Shown one piece after another: positions 1 to 6,734 of a stretch of DNA of 12,034 bases. Below the pieces are notes generated by a model that made no database searches, had not been told where the DNA came from, and saw only the letters and a list, made by a program, of their open reading frames with translations. Numbering within the stretch: the stretch's first letter is position 1; each line of letters begins with the position of its first letter. The translations under genes were made by a program, and so were the position numbers. The DNA comes from Nitrososphaerota archaeon (GTDB lineage: Archaea; Thermoproteota; Nitrososphaeria; Nitrososphaerales; JAHFOH01), in contig JAHFOH010000032.1 in the NCBI GenBank assembly GCA_023266955.1, forward strand, positions 1 to 12,034, given 5' to 3'.

Positions 1-515
1 ATGTCTTCGCACACAACGGAACAATAAACCTCCCAGATGAACTCGAAGAGCAGCTTGGAGATTACAGGGCTAAGATACAGGGTGTAAACGATAGCGAGAT
101 CTACTTTTGGTATTTGATGAAAGAAATCCATTCCGGCAAAGACGCCCTTCAAGCATTCTACAGTTTTGTAGCTTTGCTGGATAACTTATGGATGAAATTC
201 AGAAATTCACACAAAGATAAGTTGCATCCATACATCGGCTTGAATACTATACTTACCGATGGCAAGAAGCTTTACGCTTTCTGCAGATTTCATAAGGATT
301 ATGCCAACTCACAGCTATCTCTTTGTCAACAAGACCAAAAGTACTTTCAAATGAGCTATTTGCCAAGTGCAAAACATCTCGTCGTCGCTTCAGAGAAATT
401 GACGCGGGATGAGAGATGGAAGATATTAGACACTGATGAAGTTTTGATTGCCGAAATCTTAGACGAACAAGTTCATCATCAAGTGGTGAAAGCCCCCAGG
501 GCTATAGTTCAGTAG
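1..515 (+). CDS. Class II glutamine amidotransferase family protein, C-terminal part (5' end outside window)
   Basis: The frame is open from the left edge (first whole codon at base 3) to a TAG at 513-515, giving 170 residues with no start in view. The beginning reads VFAHNGTINL, followed about 20 residues later by NDSEIYFWYL. These match the HNG and (T)DSE glutamine-binding motifs of the N-terminal-nucleophile amidotransferase fold. Near the end, LVVASEKLTRDERW matches the typical late strand of the YafJ/EgtC-like branch (COG0121). Members use an N-terminal cysteine to release ammonia from glutamine. That cysteine would lie upstream of the window, so activity cannot be judged. No acceptor domain follows, so the acceptor substrate is unknown. 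A small ORF begins four bases after the stop. Family assignment is fairly sure; function is not. Confidence 0.8.
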   Translation, partial: VFAHNGTINLPDELEEQLGDYRAKIQGVNDSEIYFWYLMKEIHSGKDALQAFYSFVALLDNLWMKFRNSHKDKLHPYIGLNTILTDGKKLYAFCRFHKDYANSQLSLCQQDQKYFQMSYLPSAKHLVVASEKLTRDERWKILDTDEVLIAEILDEQVHHQVVKAPRAIVQ

Positions 516-519
516 CGTA

Positions 520-816
520 GTGCACAGATTAAAATTAGTTCGACCTCAAGTCGCCGATTTCAACAATAAAAGCAACCGTTTTCCCTCTCATTATGCAGAT
601 ATGAGCGACCTGCTCCTACGCAGGCTTAGACAAGAGCTTCTCCTTAACATTAGTCTACCTGAGTACCATGAGATAGACAAAGCGGTAGAGAAGGAGACTG
701 GGAAAGAGTGCGACAAGGTTGCTGAGGATTACTCTACAGATGAGCTTCTAGCGTTGATTAGGAGAATTCTTGAGAAGCGTAGGAAGGGCAGGCCTGAAGT
801 GGTCGCGTACGCCTGA
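520..816 (+). CDS. Small hypothetical protein
   Basis: I do not recognise this 98-residue protein. It starts at a GTG four bases after the amidotransferase stop and ends at TGA 814-816. A start at ATG 601 would give 71 residues and would still contain the part that looks most protein-like. The C-terminal half is rich in Lys, Glu and Arg and looks helical (DELLALIRRILEKRRKG). There is no cysteine pair, signal peptide or membrane segment. The close spacing suggests co-transcription with the amidotransferase. It converges on the minus-strand DUF1684 gene with only 24 bases between stops. Whether the first 27 residues are translated is unclear, because they are less regular than the rest. Confidence 0.5.
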   Translation: MHRLKLVRPQVADFNNKSNRFPSHYADMSDLLLRRLRQELLLNISLPEYHEIDKAVEKETGKECDKVAEDYSTDELLALIRRILEKRRKGRPEVVAYA

Positions 817-840
817 TAAATCAAACTCTGATCACGCTGC

Positions 841-1380
841 TCATTCGGCTAATCTCGTGTAGTTCTTCTCACCCGCCCTAATCTGGACTGAAAGCCAATT
901 TTCTGTGGGTGGAAGTGGACACGAGAAGCTGTCACTGTAGGCGCAATAGGGATTATATGCTAAGTTGAAGTCAATGGTGTAATCATCCAACTCATGTTCT
1001 TTGATATCCAGATATCTAGAAGCTCCGTAGCTCTCCTTTCCTGATGTTCCATCCCTGAAAGGGAGGAATAAAGAATCCGCGTGATGCGACTTGTACGCTT
1101 GCAACGTGTACGTCTTCTCTTCCAGCTTGAATTCGAAGTACCCATATCTAAGAAAGAGATCCTGAGTGCCAATACTAGTGGTCATGGTAATTTGCTGAGG
1201 ATTCGGATATCGATGAAGCTTCGCCTTTACTTGAAATTGCGGGTCGTATGGAAAATAACTGAGCCCTTGGAAATTTTTCCGGTCTTCTGAAGAGAGGGGT
1301 GAATGAGGAGATTCTCTTAACCATCGGTCTTTTTCCTTCCTCTGCTCCAAGACCGTCTGAGCTACTATATCTATAGACAA
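841..1380 (-). CDS. DUF1684 family protein
   Basis: The protein has 179 residues and carries the hallmark blocks of DUF1684: the LSYFPYDPQF region (40-49), LFLPFRDGTSGKESYG (104-119), RYLD (122-125), DFNLAYNPYCAY (137-148), CPLPP (154-158) and IRAGEK (167-172). Its biochemical role is not established. The conserved Asn, Cys and Pro residues hint at a small binding or catalytic pocket, but that is inference. No signal peptide or membrane helix is seen. The frame is closed by TGA (1384-1386) two codons before the TTG at 1378-1380, so that TTG is the only start that keeps the family N-terminus (EQRKEKDRW). A better-looking ATG at 1409-1411, with GGAG four bases upstream, is in another frame, so a small indel near the start is possible. 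It lies downstream of two tiny membrane protein ORFs on the same strand. Confidence 0.85.
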   Translation of the reverse strand: MSIDIVAQTVLEQRKEKDRWLRESPHSPLSSEDRKNFQGLSYFPYDPQFQVKAKLHRYPNPQQITMTTSIGTQDLFLRYGYFEFKLEEKTYTLQAYKSHHADSLFLPFRDGTSGKESYGASRYLDIKEHELDDYTIDFNLAYNPYCAYSDSFSCPLPPTENWLSVQIRAGEKNYTRLAE

Positions 1381-1431
1381 TGGTCAGTACCGCGTTGGCG
1401 TTTGAAGTCATCTTTCTCCGTAAAAACTATT

Positions 1432-1620
1432 CTATGGAAAAACTAAACCGATTATGGCTAGGACTAACCCAATAACCACGGTTATCAATCCGTAGGAGGT
1501 CCATACAGGATTCCTTACCATGAAAGAGTACGACGGCCCCACCCTTCCCTTGCTCTGCAGTATGAAGACTATTCCCAACAATGCGATGATAATTCCCAAA
1601 AGGACCAACACGAGTATCAG
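1432..1620 (-). CDS. Small membrane protein with two predicted helices (start uncertain)
   Basis: This is a short frame of about 59-62 residues, below the usual ORF cutoff, ending at TAG 1432-1434. It encodes two long hydrophobic stretches, LVLLGIIIALLGIVFIL and YGLITVVIGLVLAIIGLVF, joined by a polar loop (QSKGRVGPSYSFMVRNPVW). Such a run in both segments is hard to explain by chance, so I call it a real hairpin membrane protein. I do not recognise the family. Starts are awkward: CTG at 1618-1620 lies seven bases after a GGAGG (1628-1632), GTG at 1609-1611 lies 16 bases after it, and a TAA closes the frame at 1639-1641. Alternatively, ATG 1650-1652 begins MNLCKLTEAFT in another frame, which would join this protein after a single-base shift. 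It lies between another tiny membrane ORF and the DUF1684 gene. Confidence 0.6.
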   Translation of the reverse strand: MILVLVLLGIIIALLGIVFILQSKGRVGPSYSFMVRNPVWTSYGLITVVIGLVLAIIGLVFP

Positions 1621-1648
1621 GTGAAGGCCTCCGTTAGCTTACATAGGT

Positions 1649-1819
1649 TCATGAAACAATCCTCCTCACTAGACGTTCTCCTAGTGTCGAGAACCACACC
1701 ATGCACGTCTGTCCCAAGATTATCATGAACAGCATAACAGAGGGGAAGATGTCTTCAACTCGGATGTCCTTGCCGAAGACTTCTCTGATACCGACCGTTC
1801 CAAATCTCAATGAAGTCAT
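1649..1819 (-). CDS. Small single-helix membrane protein
   Basis: This 56-residue frame starts at ATG 1817-1819, directly after an in-frame TGA, and stops at TGA 1649-1651. After a charged N-terminal half (GIREVFGKDIRVEDIF) comes one hydrophobic stretch, PSVMLFMIILGQTCMVWF, and then a positively charged tail (GERLVRRIVS). That fits a single-pass protein with its C-terminus inside by the positive-inside rule. The stop overlaps an ATG (TCATGA) that begins an 11-codon frame leading into the next membrane protein, the usual sign of translational coupling. The family is not recognised. Its position at the head of a minus-strand series ending in DUF1684 suggests the three are made together. It is too short for firm calling, but membrane pattern and junction both support it. 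Confidence 0.5.
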   Translation of the reverse strand: MTSLRFGTVGIREVFGKDIRVEDIFPSVMLFMIILGQTCMVWFSTLGERLVRRIVS

Positions 1820-1941
1820 TCAGAACTCGCCTATTTGAGAGACTAACCTCAATTTCTCTCTTCCCTTGATCGAGTTAGGAATACAGAACTGTGCTTAGCA
1901 GGCCAAGTCAATGGAAAGTCATTCTCCGCATGAGAAGAATG

Positions 1942-1948
1942 ATTTATT
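1942..1948 (+). promoter_or_regulatory. Possible TATA box for the zinc-ribbon gene
   Basis: ATTTATT is centred about 33 bases before the ATG at 1978, a little further than for the other leaderless genes here. The intervening sequence has no ribosome binding site. The call is tentative. Confidence 0.3.
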
Positions 1949-1977
1949 CCCTAGTTCGAAAGCGAAGATGAAAAATC

Positions 1978-2115
1978 ATGACAACGGGAACTTGTCCTAA
2001 ATGTCAAACCGAAGGTGCCTTAGAGGAAGAGGTAAGAAGTGCTACAAATACGGTTTTACGATACTATTGGAAATGTCCCAAATGCTCTACCGAATTTGTT
2101 AGCTATCCAAGTTAG
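1978..2115 (+). CDS. Small zinc-ribbon protein
   Basis: This 45-residue protein starts at ATG 1978 and stops at TAG 2113-2115. Two CxxC knuckles, TCPKCQ (Cys 6 and 9) and KCPKCS (Cys 33 and 36), are separated by 23 residues and should bind one zinc ion as a ribbon. The spacer (RSATNTVLRYYW) and the ending (CSTEFVSYPS) resemble the strand layout of TFIIS/TFS-type or Ogr-type ribbons. The acidic Asp-Glu pair of TFS is absent, so I do not call it a transcript cleavage factor. It stands alone, transcribed divergently from the minus-strand membrane genes. The last 85 bases of the gene recur in the window as a broken copy at 8371-8457. Nucleic-acid binding is a reasonable guess only. Confidence 0.75.
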   Translation: MTTGTCPKCQTEGALEEEVRSATNTVLRYYWKCPKCSTEFVSYPS

Positions 2116-2117
2116 CC
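2031..2117 (+). repeat. 87-base direct repeat, copy A (inside intact zinc-ribbon gene)
   Basis: Bases 2031-2117 align without gaps to 8371-8457 at a constant offset of 6340, with 81 of 87 identical by hand count. The first 33 bases are exact. The six differences are at 2064, 2070, 2080, 2086, 2088 and 2094. Copy A covers the second half of the zinc-ribbon gene plus its stop. Both copies are in the same orientation and bracket the whole purine gene block. Confidence 0.9.
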
Positions 2118-2229
2118 CTAACTAGAAACAACTGCTTCAAAGGAACCGCTAATCCTTTCTTAATGTAGTTCTCTTAAGGGAAGAAAGGCAATTCAAGGTC
2201 GTACAGGGATTCGTTAGCTGCTACGTAAT

Positions 2230-2239
2230 CTTATAATAC
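2230..2239 (+). promoter_or_regulatory. TATA box for the phosphoribosyltransferase-guaA pair
   Basis: CTTATAATAC is centred about 24 bases before ATG 2258, with no ribosome binding site between. Transcription would start at or very near the ATG, giving a leaderless message that covers this gene and guaA. Confidence 0.55.
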
Positions 2240-2257
2240 GACCCGCTTATCGAGACT

Positions 2258-2890
2258 ATGGGCGCGTCGCTGAAGCAGGTATACAGCGACCTTCTTAAGG
2301 GCAATGGGATTACCGTTAGGCAGCAGGGCTCAGAGAGGAAGGTTCGCATAGCATGGCTCAACCTCTACAATGAACCAAACATCTTACGCGAGCTTGTGGA
2401 AGTAATCCACGCTGAAGCTGACAAGCACGGGTACGCTCCTGACTCTATTCTTTCCGTCGAAACATCCGGAGCGAAGTATGGCGTAGCAACTTCACTCAGG
2501 TTTAACCTGCCTTACGTCTCGATTCATAGATACGATAAAATCATCTTCGAGGATCCTGTCTCGGTAGAAAGTGTCACCCAGACCGAGGCTGGGAGGAACA
2601 ACTTTCGTCTCTATGTGGATCGCTCTGTAATGCGCCTCTTCAAACGGCCGCTTTTCGTCGATGACATCCGACGTACATCACGCACCATGGGAAATTCAAT
2701 TCGCTTGGCGAAAGCGTGTGAAGCATCAGTTGAGTGTAGCTTCGTAATCTTCGACTTCAGTTTCGCTGGGCATCCCCTACCAAGTGAGATGACTGTGGAC
2801 CGGTACCATCCGCTCTTCATAATCTCTGAGATAAATGACGAAGGTCGCTGCGTGGTAGACGATAAGAGTCTCGCGCTGAAGTATATGTGA
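2258..2890 (+). CDS. Type I phosphoribosyltransferase-like protein
   Basis: A 210-residue protein with the core of the type I PRTase fold. SILSVETSGAKYGVATSLRF (63-82) resembles the strand-loop that contacts pyrophosphate, LPYVSIHRYDKIIF (84-97) the following strand, and PLFVDDIRRTSRTM (131-144) is the PRPP loop, including the adjacent acidic pair Asp135-Asp136. Canonical loops usually carry a glycine before the final Thr (TGGT or SGRT); here the loop reads TSRT, which is unusual. Such proteins transfer ribose-5-phosphate from PRPP to a purine or pyrimidine base, though some use the fold only to sense PRPP. The stop overlaps the guaA start (TGATG), so the two are translationally coupled. That suggests salvage of guanine or xanthine, or PRPP-linked control. 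The substrate cannot be read from the sequence. Confidence 0.75.
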   Translation: MGASLKQVYSDLLKGNGITVRQQGSERKVRIAWLNLYNEPNILRELVEVIHAEADKHGYAPDSILSVETSGAKYGVATSLRFNLPYVSIHRYDKIIFEDPVSVESVTQTEAGRNNFRLYVDRSVMRLFKRPLFVDDIRRTSRTMGNSIRLAKACEASVECSFVIFDFSFAGHPLPSEMTVDRYHPLFIISEINDEGRCVVDDKSLALKYM

Positions 2891-4443
2891 TGTCTATGCA
2901 GGAGGGGCAACGCGACACCGTTGCAGTCCTGGACTTCGGTGGGCAGTATGCGCACCTAATCTCTAGGCGCATAAGGGAATGCGGGGTGTACACGGAGTTG
3001 CTTCCTTACAATACTTCGCCGGCCACATTGAGAGAGCTTAGGTTGAAGGGACTTGTGCTTTCAGGAGGCCCGGCCAGTGTTTATGCTAAAGATGCTCCGC
3101 GTTGTGAGAAAGGAGTCTTTGATATCGGTATTCCTGTTCTTGGCATTTGCTATGGTCTCCAGGTCCTAGTCGACTACTTCGGCGGAGTAGTTAGACCTGC
3201 TGAGCGCAGAGAGTACGGCAGAACCATTCTGCATGCCGAAGGTAAGGCCGAGCTATTCTATGGGCTTCCTAAGCGCTTCGTCTGTTGGATGAGCCATGGT
3301 GATGAAGTGGAAAAGCTGCCTTCACACTTCAAGTCTATCGCTCATTCGCAGAACTCGTTCGCGGCTGCGGTTCAGCACATTAATCTACGCCTTTACGGTC
3401 TTCAATTTCACCCAGAAGTTCACCATACTAAGCATGGCAAGAGGCTTCTTCGGAACTTCCTCCTTCGAATCTGCGGCGTCAAACCCACTTGGACGATGCG
3501 CAATTTCCTAGACAGGACCATACACGACATCAGGCAAAGAGTAGGGTATGATCGAGTGCTCTGCGCTGCAAGCGGTGGGGTTGACTCCTTCACGACCACT
3601 GCGCTGGTTCAAAAGGCCATTGGAGACCAGCTCACATGCATCTTCGTGGACCATGGGCTATTGCGTAAAGGAGAGCCAGAGTCAGTACTCAGCACACTTC
3701 GCAGGAAACTAGAGATGAAAGTAATTTTTGTGGACGCGGGTGAGCGATTCCTGAAACGCCTTCGGGAAGTCAGTGATCCTGAGGAGAAGCGAAGGATCAT
3801 AGGCGATGAGTTTGCTCAAATCTTCAAAGAGCAGTCTCGAGCACATGGTCCATTCGACTGGCTAGCTCAAGGCACCCTCTACCCTGATGTCATCGAAAGC
3901 GCTAGCGCTAGCGGTCCTGCCGTTCGAATCAAGACGCACCACAACGTAGCTGGTCTTCCTAGGAGTTTGCCTTTCAAGCTCTTGGAGCCTTTGCGATTCC
4001 TGTACAAGGATGAAGTTAGACGACTGGCTTCCTTACTTGGCATCCCTCGTGAGATAGTTAATCGCCACCCATTCCCGGGACCAGGGCTAGCAGTGAGGAT
4101 AATAGGTGAGGTTACACAGGAGAAGCTTAGAGTCTGTCGAGATGCTGATGCCATCATCGAAGAGGAGCTCAAGAGATCACGATGGTATGATAAAGTCTGG
4201 CAGGTTTTTGCCATCGTCGGCGATGACAGAGCTGTCGGTGTGGTAGGAGATTTGCGGCGGTACGGCTACATAGTGACCGTGCGGGCGGTAGAATCTACGG
4301 ATGCGATGACGGCTGACTGGAGTCGTTTACCATACAACTTGCTTCAGCAAATCAGCACTCGCATCACTAACGAGATACCAGAGGTTACTATGGTGACCTA
4401 TGCGATATCAAGTAAGCCTCCCGCTACGATAGAGCCCCAGTGA
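2890..4443 (+). CDS. guaA: GMP synthase (glutamine-hydrolysing), single chain
   Basis: GuaA makes GMP from XMP, ATP and glutamine in the cytoplasm. The 517-residue protein is complete and contains both parts in one chain. The class I amidotransferase domain (about 9-195) has LSGGPAS (58-64), the nucleophile Cys87 in GICYG, and His174 and Glu176 in QFHPEV. The ATP-pyrophosphatase domain has the SGGVDS P-loop (228-233) and FVDHGLLRKGE. A C-terminal dimerisation domain follows, with QGTLYPDVIES, RHPFPGPGLAVRI and the near-terminal SSKPPATIE. Many euryarchaea split these into two subunits, so the fused form is informative. ATG 2890 overlaps the upstream stop; GTG 2887 and ATG 2896 are also in frame. 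Near the end the usual YDISSKPPGTIEW appears as YAISSKPPATIEP, a mild departure in a region that binds XMP. Confidence 0.96.
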   Translation: MSMQEGQRDTVAVLDFGGQYAHLISRRIRECGVYTELLPYNTSPATLRELRLKGLVLSGGPASVYAKDAPRCEKGVFDIGIPVLGICYGLQVLVDYFGGVVRPAERREYGRTILHAEGKAELFYGLPKRFVCWMSHGDEVEKLPSHFKSIAHSQNSFAAAVQHINLRLYGLQFHPEVHHTKHGKRLLRNFLLRICGVKPTWTMRNFLDRTIHDIRQRVGYDRVLCAASGGVDSFTTTALVQKAIGDQLTCIFVDHGLLRKGEPESVLSTLRRKLEMKVIFVDAGERFLKRLREVSDPEEKRRIIGDEFAQIFKEQSRAHGPFDWLAQGTLYPDVIESASASGPAVRIKTHHNVAGLPRSLPFKLLEPLRFLYKDEVRRLASLLGIPREIVNRHPFPGPGLAVRIIGEVTQEKLRVCRDADAIIEEELKRSRWYDKVWQVFAIVGDDRAVGVVGDLRRYGYIVTVRAVESTDAMTADWSRLPYNLLQQISTRITNEIPEVTMVTYAISSKPPATIEPQ

Positions 4444-4785
4444 GGACCTTTGTATTTACTAGCAGGATGACTATATTGCGGGTTTTATCTGAAGCGTAAA
4501 CGTCTACATATTCTCCATCAAAGTTGGTCTGTCACTGTGGCCGTGTCACCCAAGACGAAAGTAGGCGTCGTCATAGCCAGAGCCAACGACTCTCTTGATT
4601 TTTGCACGGTCGTCTTTACTGGTTCATACACCTAAGATGCATGTACGAATTGCACCTGCAGCATCGCCGCCACATGTCTCACCCAAGCCCGGAAATCCTC
4701 TGTGGACATACTTCAGGTTCTGCGTGCCTTAGCGGGGATGTCGCACCACCCGAACAAAACTAGGACAACACCGAATTTTTGCTTG
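4444..4785 (+). other. Gap with no convincing gene
   Basis: About 340 bases follow the guaA stop before the next promoter. Neither strand shows a long frame or recognisable motif. Short frames exist: 31 codons from GTG 4543 on plus, and on minus 25- and 38-codon frames. None has a supporting start site or family resemblance. No tRNA-like fold, box C/D pair or strong hairpin was found by eye. It may hold decayed sequence, like the remnants at 8136-8457. Confidence 0.5.
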
Positions 4786-4787
4786 TG

Positions 4788-4796
4788 TTTTTAAAG
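4788..4796 (+). promoter_or_regulatory. TATA box for the phosphoribosyltransferase-purA-purB operon
   Basis: TTTTTAAAG is centred about 31 bases before GTG 4823. No ribosome binding site precedes the GTG, so the first gene is probably leaderless. The tight spacing after it implies this promoter serves the purine operon. Confidence 0.6.
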
Positions 4797-4822
4797 AAAG
4801 GGATGATTGTAGTCCGGTAAGC

Positions 4823-5410
4823 GTGGAGTACCTAGCGCCAACCCTGAAGGAGATCTATGCTCTTACTTTAGAATTGGCTGAGAAGATAGCTACCAGCAGA
4901 TACAGGATAGATATTATCGTAGGAATCTCGCGTGGAGGTTGGATGCCCGCCAGACTCCTTTCTGACTTCTTTGGCAACACCTTCGTGGCAAGTATGAAGA
5001 TAGAATTCTATAGTGGAATCAACGAGAGAGGAAGCTATCCTGTAATAACCCAGACAGTATCCGCCGATGTCGCACGCAAGAATCTGTTGCTCGTTGATGA
5101 TGTCGCAGATAGCGGGAAGAGTTTGGAGGTCGGACTCGCTTACCTAAGAGGTCTGAAGGCTACAGAGGTAAGGTCGGCAACCATACATTACAAGCCTGAT
5201 TCTAAGCCGAGACCTGACTATTATGTGAAGAAGACGAAGGCGTGGATAATCTACCCATGGGAGGTGAGGGAGACGTTGAAGAAGCTCGGAGATGAAGAGC
5301 TGGAGAAGGCCACCAAAGTACTTGTTGAGAGTGGGTCAATGACTCGTGACGAGTTGGAGAGAATGTTGGAATTAAGAGACAACTACGGGAATGCGAGCCA
5401 AGATTCTTGA
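4823..5410 (+). CDS. Purine phosphoribosyltransferase-like protein (COG2236 type)
   Basis: A 195-residue type I PRTase. IIVGISRGGWMPARLLSD (31-48) is the pyrophosphate-loop region and LLLVDDVADSGKSL (88-101) the PRPP loop, with the acidic pair Asp92-Asp93. WIIYPWEVRE (141-150) is the PWE segment typical of the COG2236 hypoxanthine/xanthine/guanine-type group. About 45 charged residues after it form a likely helical tail. The expected reaction is base plus PRPP to nucleoside monophosphate; IMP or XMP formation would fit the neighbouring purA and purB and the nearby guaA. The GTG is the first usable start after the TATA box. The end lies 19 bases before the preferred purA start and would overlap purA if its ATG at 5391 is used. 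Which base it takes is inference. Confidence 0.82.
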   Translation: MEYLAPTLKEIYALTLELAEKIATSRYRIDIIVGISRGGWMPARLLSDFFGNTFVASMKIEFYSGINERGSYPVITQTVSADVARKNLLLVDDVADSGKSLEVGLAYLRGLKATEVRSATIHYKPDSKPRPDYYVKKTKAWIIYPWEVRETLKKLGDEELEKATKVLVESGSMTRDELERMLELRDNYGNASQDS

Positions 5411-5415
5411 AGATC

Positions 5416-5422
5416 GAGGTGA
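5416..5422 (+). promoter_or_regulatory. Ribosome binding site that decides the purA start
   Basis: GAGGTGA is a seven-base match to the archaeal anti-Shine-Dalgarno complement. It ends seven bases before TTG 5430, so it favours that codon over ATG 5391, which has no such site. Confidence 0.7.
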
Positions 5423-5429
5423 AGCACAT

Positions 5430-6728
5430 TTGGCAGGTATAGCAGTAGTTGGCTGTCAGTGGGGCGACGAAGGAAAGGGCAAGGTTGTGGATTATCTGGC
5501 TGAGCGGGCTGACTGCGTAGTCAGGTTTCAGGGCGGAAGCAACGCTGGACACACGGTCGTAGTGAATGGAGAGGCCTACAGGTTTCACCTCATACCTTCC
5601 GGTGCCCTCCATAACAAGAAACTGTTTCTTGGAAACGGGGTTGTAGTAGACCCAGAAGTTCTCGTCGACGAAATTGATGCATTAAAGACAAGGGGCATAA
5701 ACCCTAAACTCTTAGTAAGCGACAGGGCACATGTCACTTTACCCTTCCACAAAATCTTAGACGGCCTGCAAGAAGACTTCAAAGGAGAGCTGAGTGCTGG
5801 CACAACAAAGAGGGGAATTGGGCCAACATACGCCGACAAGATTTCTCGGCTCGGTATTCGAGTGGTTGACTTGATGAATAGGGAGGTCTTGGAGAAGAAG
5901 TTGGACAAACTCGTCGGGCTAAACAATAAAGTGCTAAGACACGTGTTTGGTTCAACTGAAAGTCTTGAAAGAGACAGGATTCTCGAAGAGTGCCTGAAAT
6001 ATGGGAGCAGCCTCAGAGAGTATGTAGGCGACGTGTCTCTCGAAGTCAACAAGTGTCTAGACGCTGGCGAAACGGTTCTTTTTGAAGGCGCTCAAGGGAC
6101 CATGTTGGACGTAGATCATGGGGTCTATCCGTTCGGTACCTCATCGAATTCAACCGTTGGAGGAGCTTTAACGGGAGTAGGCATAGGACCCACAAAGATA
6201 ACCGAGGTTATCGGTGTTGCAAAGGCCTACACTACCAGAGTGGGGAACGGTCCTCTTCCAACGGAGGAGTCGGGTGAACTGGGCGACAAGCTGCGTTCAA
6301 AGGGAGAGGAATATGGTACTACGACCGGCAGACCCAGAAGATGCGGTTGGTTTGACGCTGTAACCGTAAAGTATGCCGCAAGAGTAAATGGGCTCACAGG
6401 TCTTGCGTTAACCAAGACTGATGTCTTGGGTGGCTTTGATCGCGTTAGGATTTGTGTGGGCTACGAGTATAATGGAGAACTGGTTGACGAACACCCGGCG
6501 GATCTGGGAGTCTTCAGGAAGTGTAGGCCAGTATATGATGACTATGAAGGCTGGCCGGATTTGCCCACGGATGAGTGGCGAAGGATTGCTCGACAGGGCT
6601 TCTCAGCACTTCCTAGGCAACTTAAGAGTTATCTCGGGATGATAGAGGAGCTTACTGGTGTATATGTCGCGTTAGTATCGGTAGGACCTATGAGAGAGGA
6701 GACAGTTTTGGCTAGGAAGATACGGTAG
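5430..6728 (+). CDS. purA: Adenylosuccinate synthetase
   Basis: PurA joins IMP and aspartate using GTP to give adenylosuccinate, the first step from IMP to AMP. From TTG 5430 the protein has 432 residues, close to the usual length. It begins MAGIAVVGCQWGDEGKGK, placing the catalytic Asp at 13 and the His of GGSNAGHTV at 41, the positions known from the E. coli enzyme. Further motifs follow in order: GTTKRGIGPTYADK, EGAQGTMLDVDHG, YPFGTSSNSTVGGA, TRVGNGPLPTE, GTTTGRPRRCGWFD and LTKTDVLGGFDRV. ATG 5391 is in frame and would add 13 residues that overlap the upstream gene. I prefer TTG for its ribosome binding site and fit to the family. purB begins six bases after the stop, so PurA's product passes to the enzyme encoded next. 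Confidence 0.95.
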   Translation: MAGIAVVGCQWGDEGKGKVVDYLAERADCVVRFQGGSNAGHTVVVNGEAYRFHLIPSGALHNKKLFLGNGVVVDPEVLVDEIDALKTRGINPKLLVSDRAHVTLPFHKILDGLQEDFKGELSAGTTKRGIGPTYADKISRLGIRVVDLMNREVLEKKLDKLVGLNNKVLRHVFGSTESLERDRILEECLKYGSSLREYVGDVSLEVNKCLDAGETVLFEGAQGTMLDVDHGVYPFGTSSNSTVGGALTGVGIGPTKITEVIGVAKAYTTRVGNGPLPTEESGELGDKLRSKGEEYGTTTGRPRRCGWFDAVTVKYAARVNGLTGLALTKTDVLGGFDRVRICVGYEYNGELVDEHPADLGVFRKCRPVYDDYEGWPDLPTDEWRRIARQGFSALPRQLKSYLGMIEELTGVYVALVSVGPMREETVLARKIR

Positions 6729-6734
6729 TTCTGC

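Noticed and set aside
1175..1411. 78-codon minus-strand ORF starting at ATG 1409-1411 as a separate gene
   Set aside because: After its first codons it runs out of frame through the conserved DUF1684 coding region. Only its start region is of interest, as a possible original start of DUF1684.
1837..1860. Inverted repeat GAGAGA/TCTCTC between the divergent genes, as an operator or terminator
   Set aside because: Six low-complexity base pairs around a 12-base loop, without a clear TATA box beside them, is too weak to call.
1978..2115. Zinc-ribbon protein as a TFS transcript cleavage factor
   Set aside because: The ribbon layout is similar, but the N-terminal domain and the catalytic Asp-Glu tip are missing.
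3921..3930. GTTCGAATC, similar to a tRNA T-arm
   Set aside because: It lies inside the conserved coding region of guaA and no acceptor, D or anticodon stems surround it.
4543..4635. A 31-codon plus-strand frame in the gap after guaA
   Set aside because: It has no start signal, no recognisable motif and a length expected by chance; frames of similar size occur on the other strand of the same gap.
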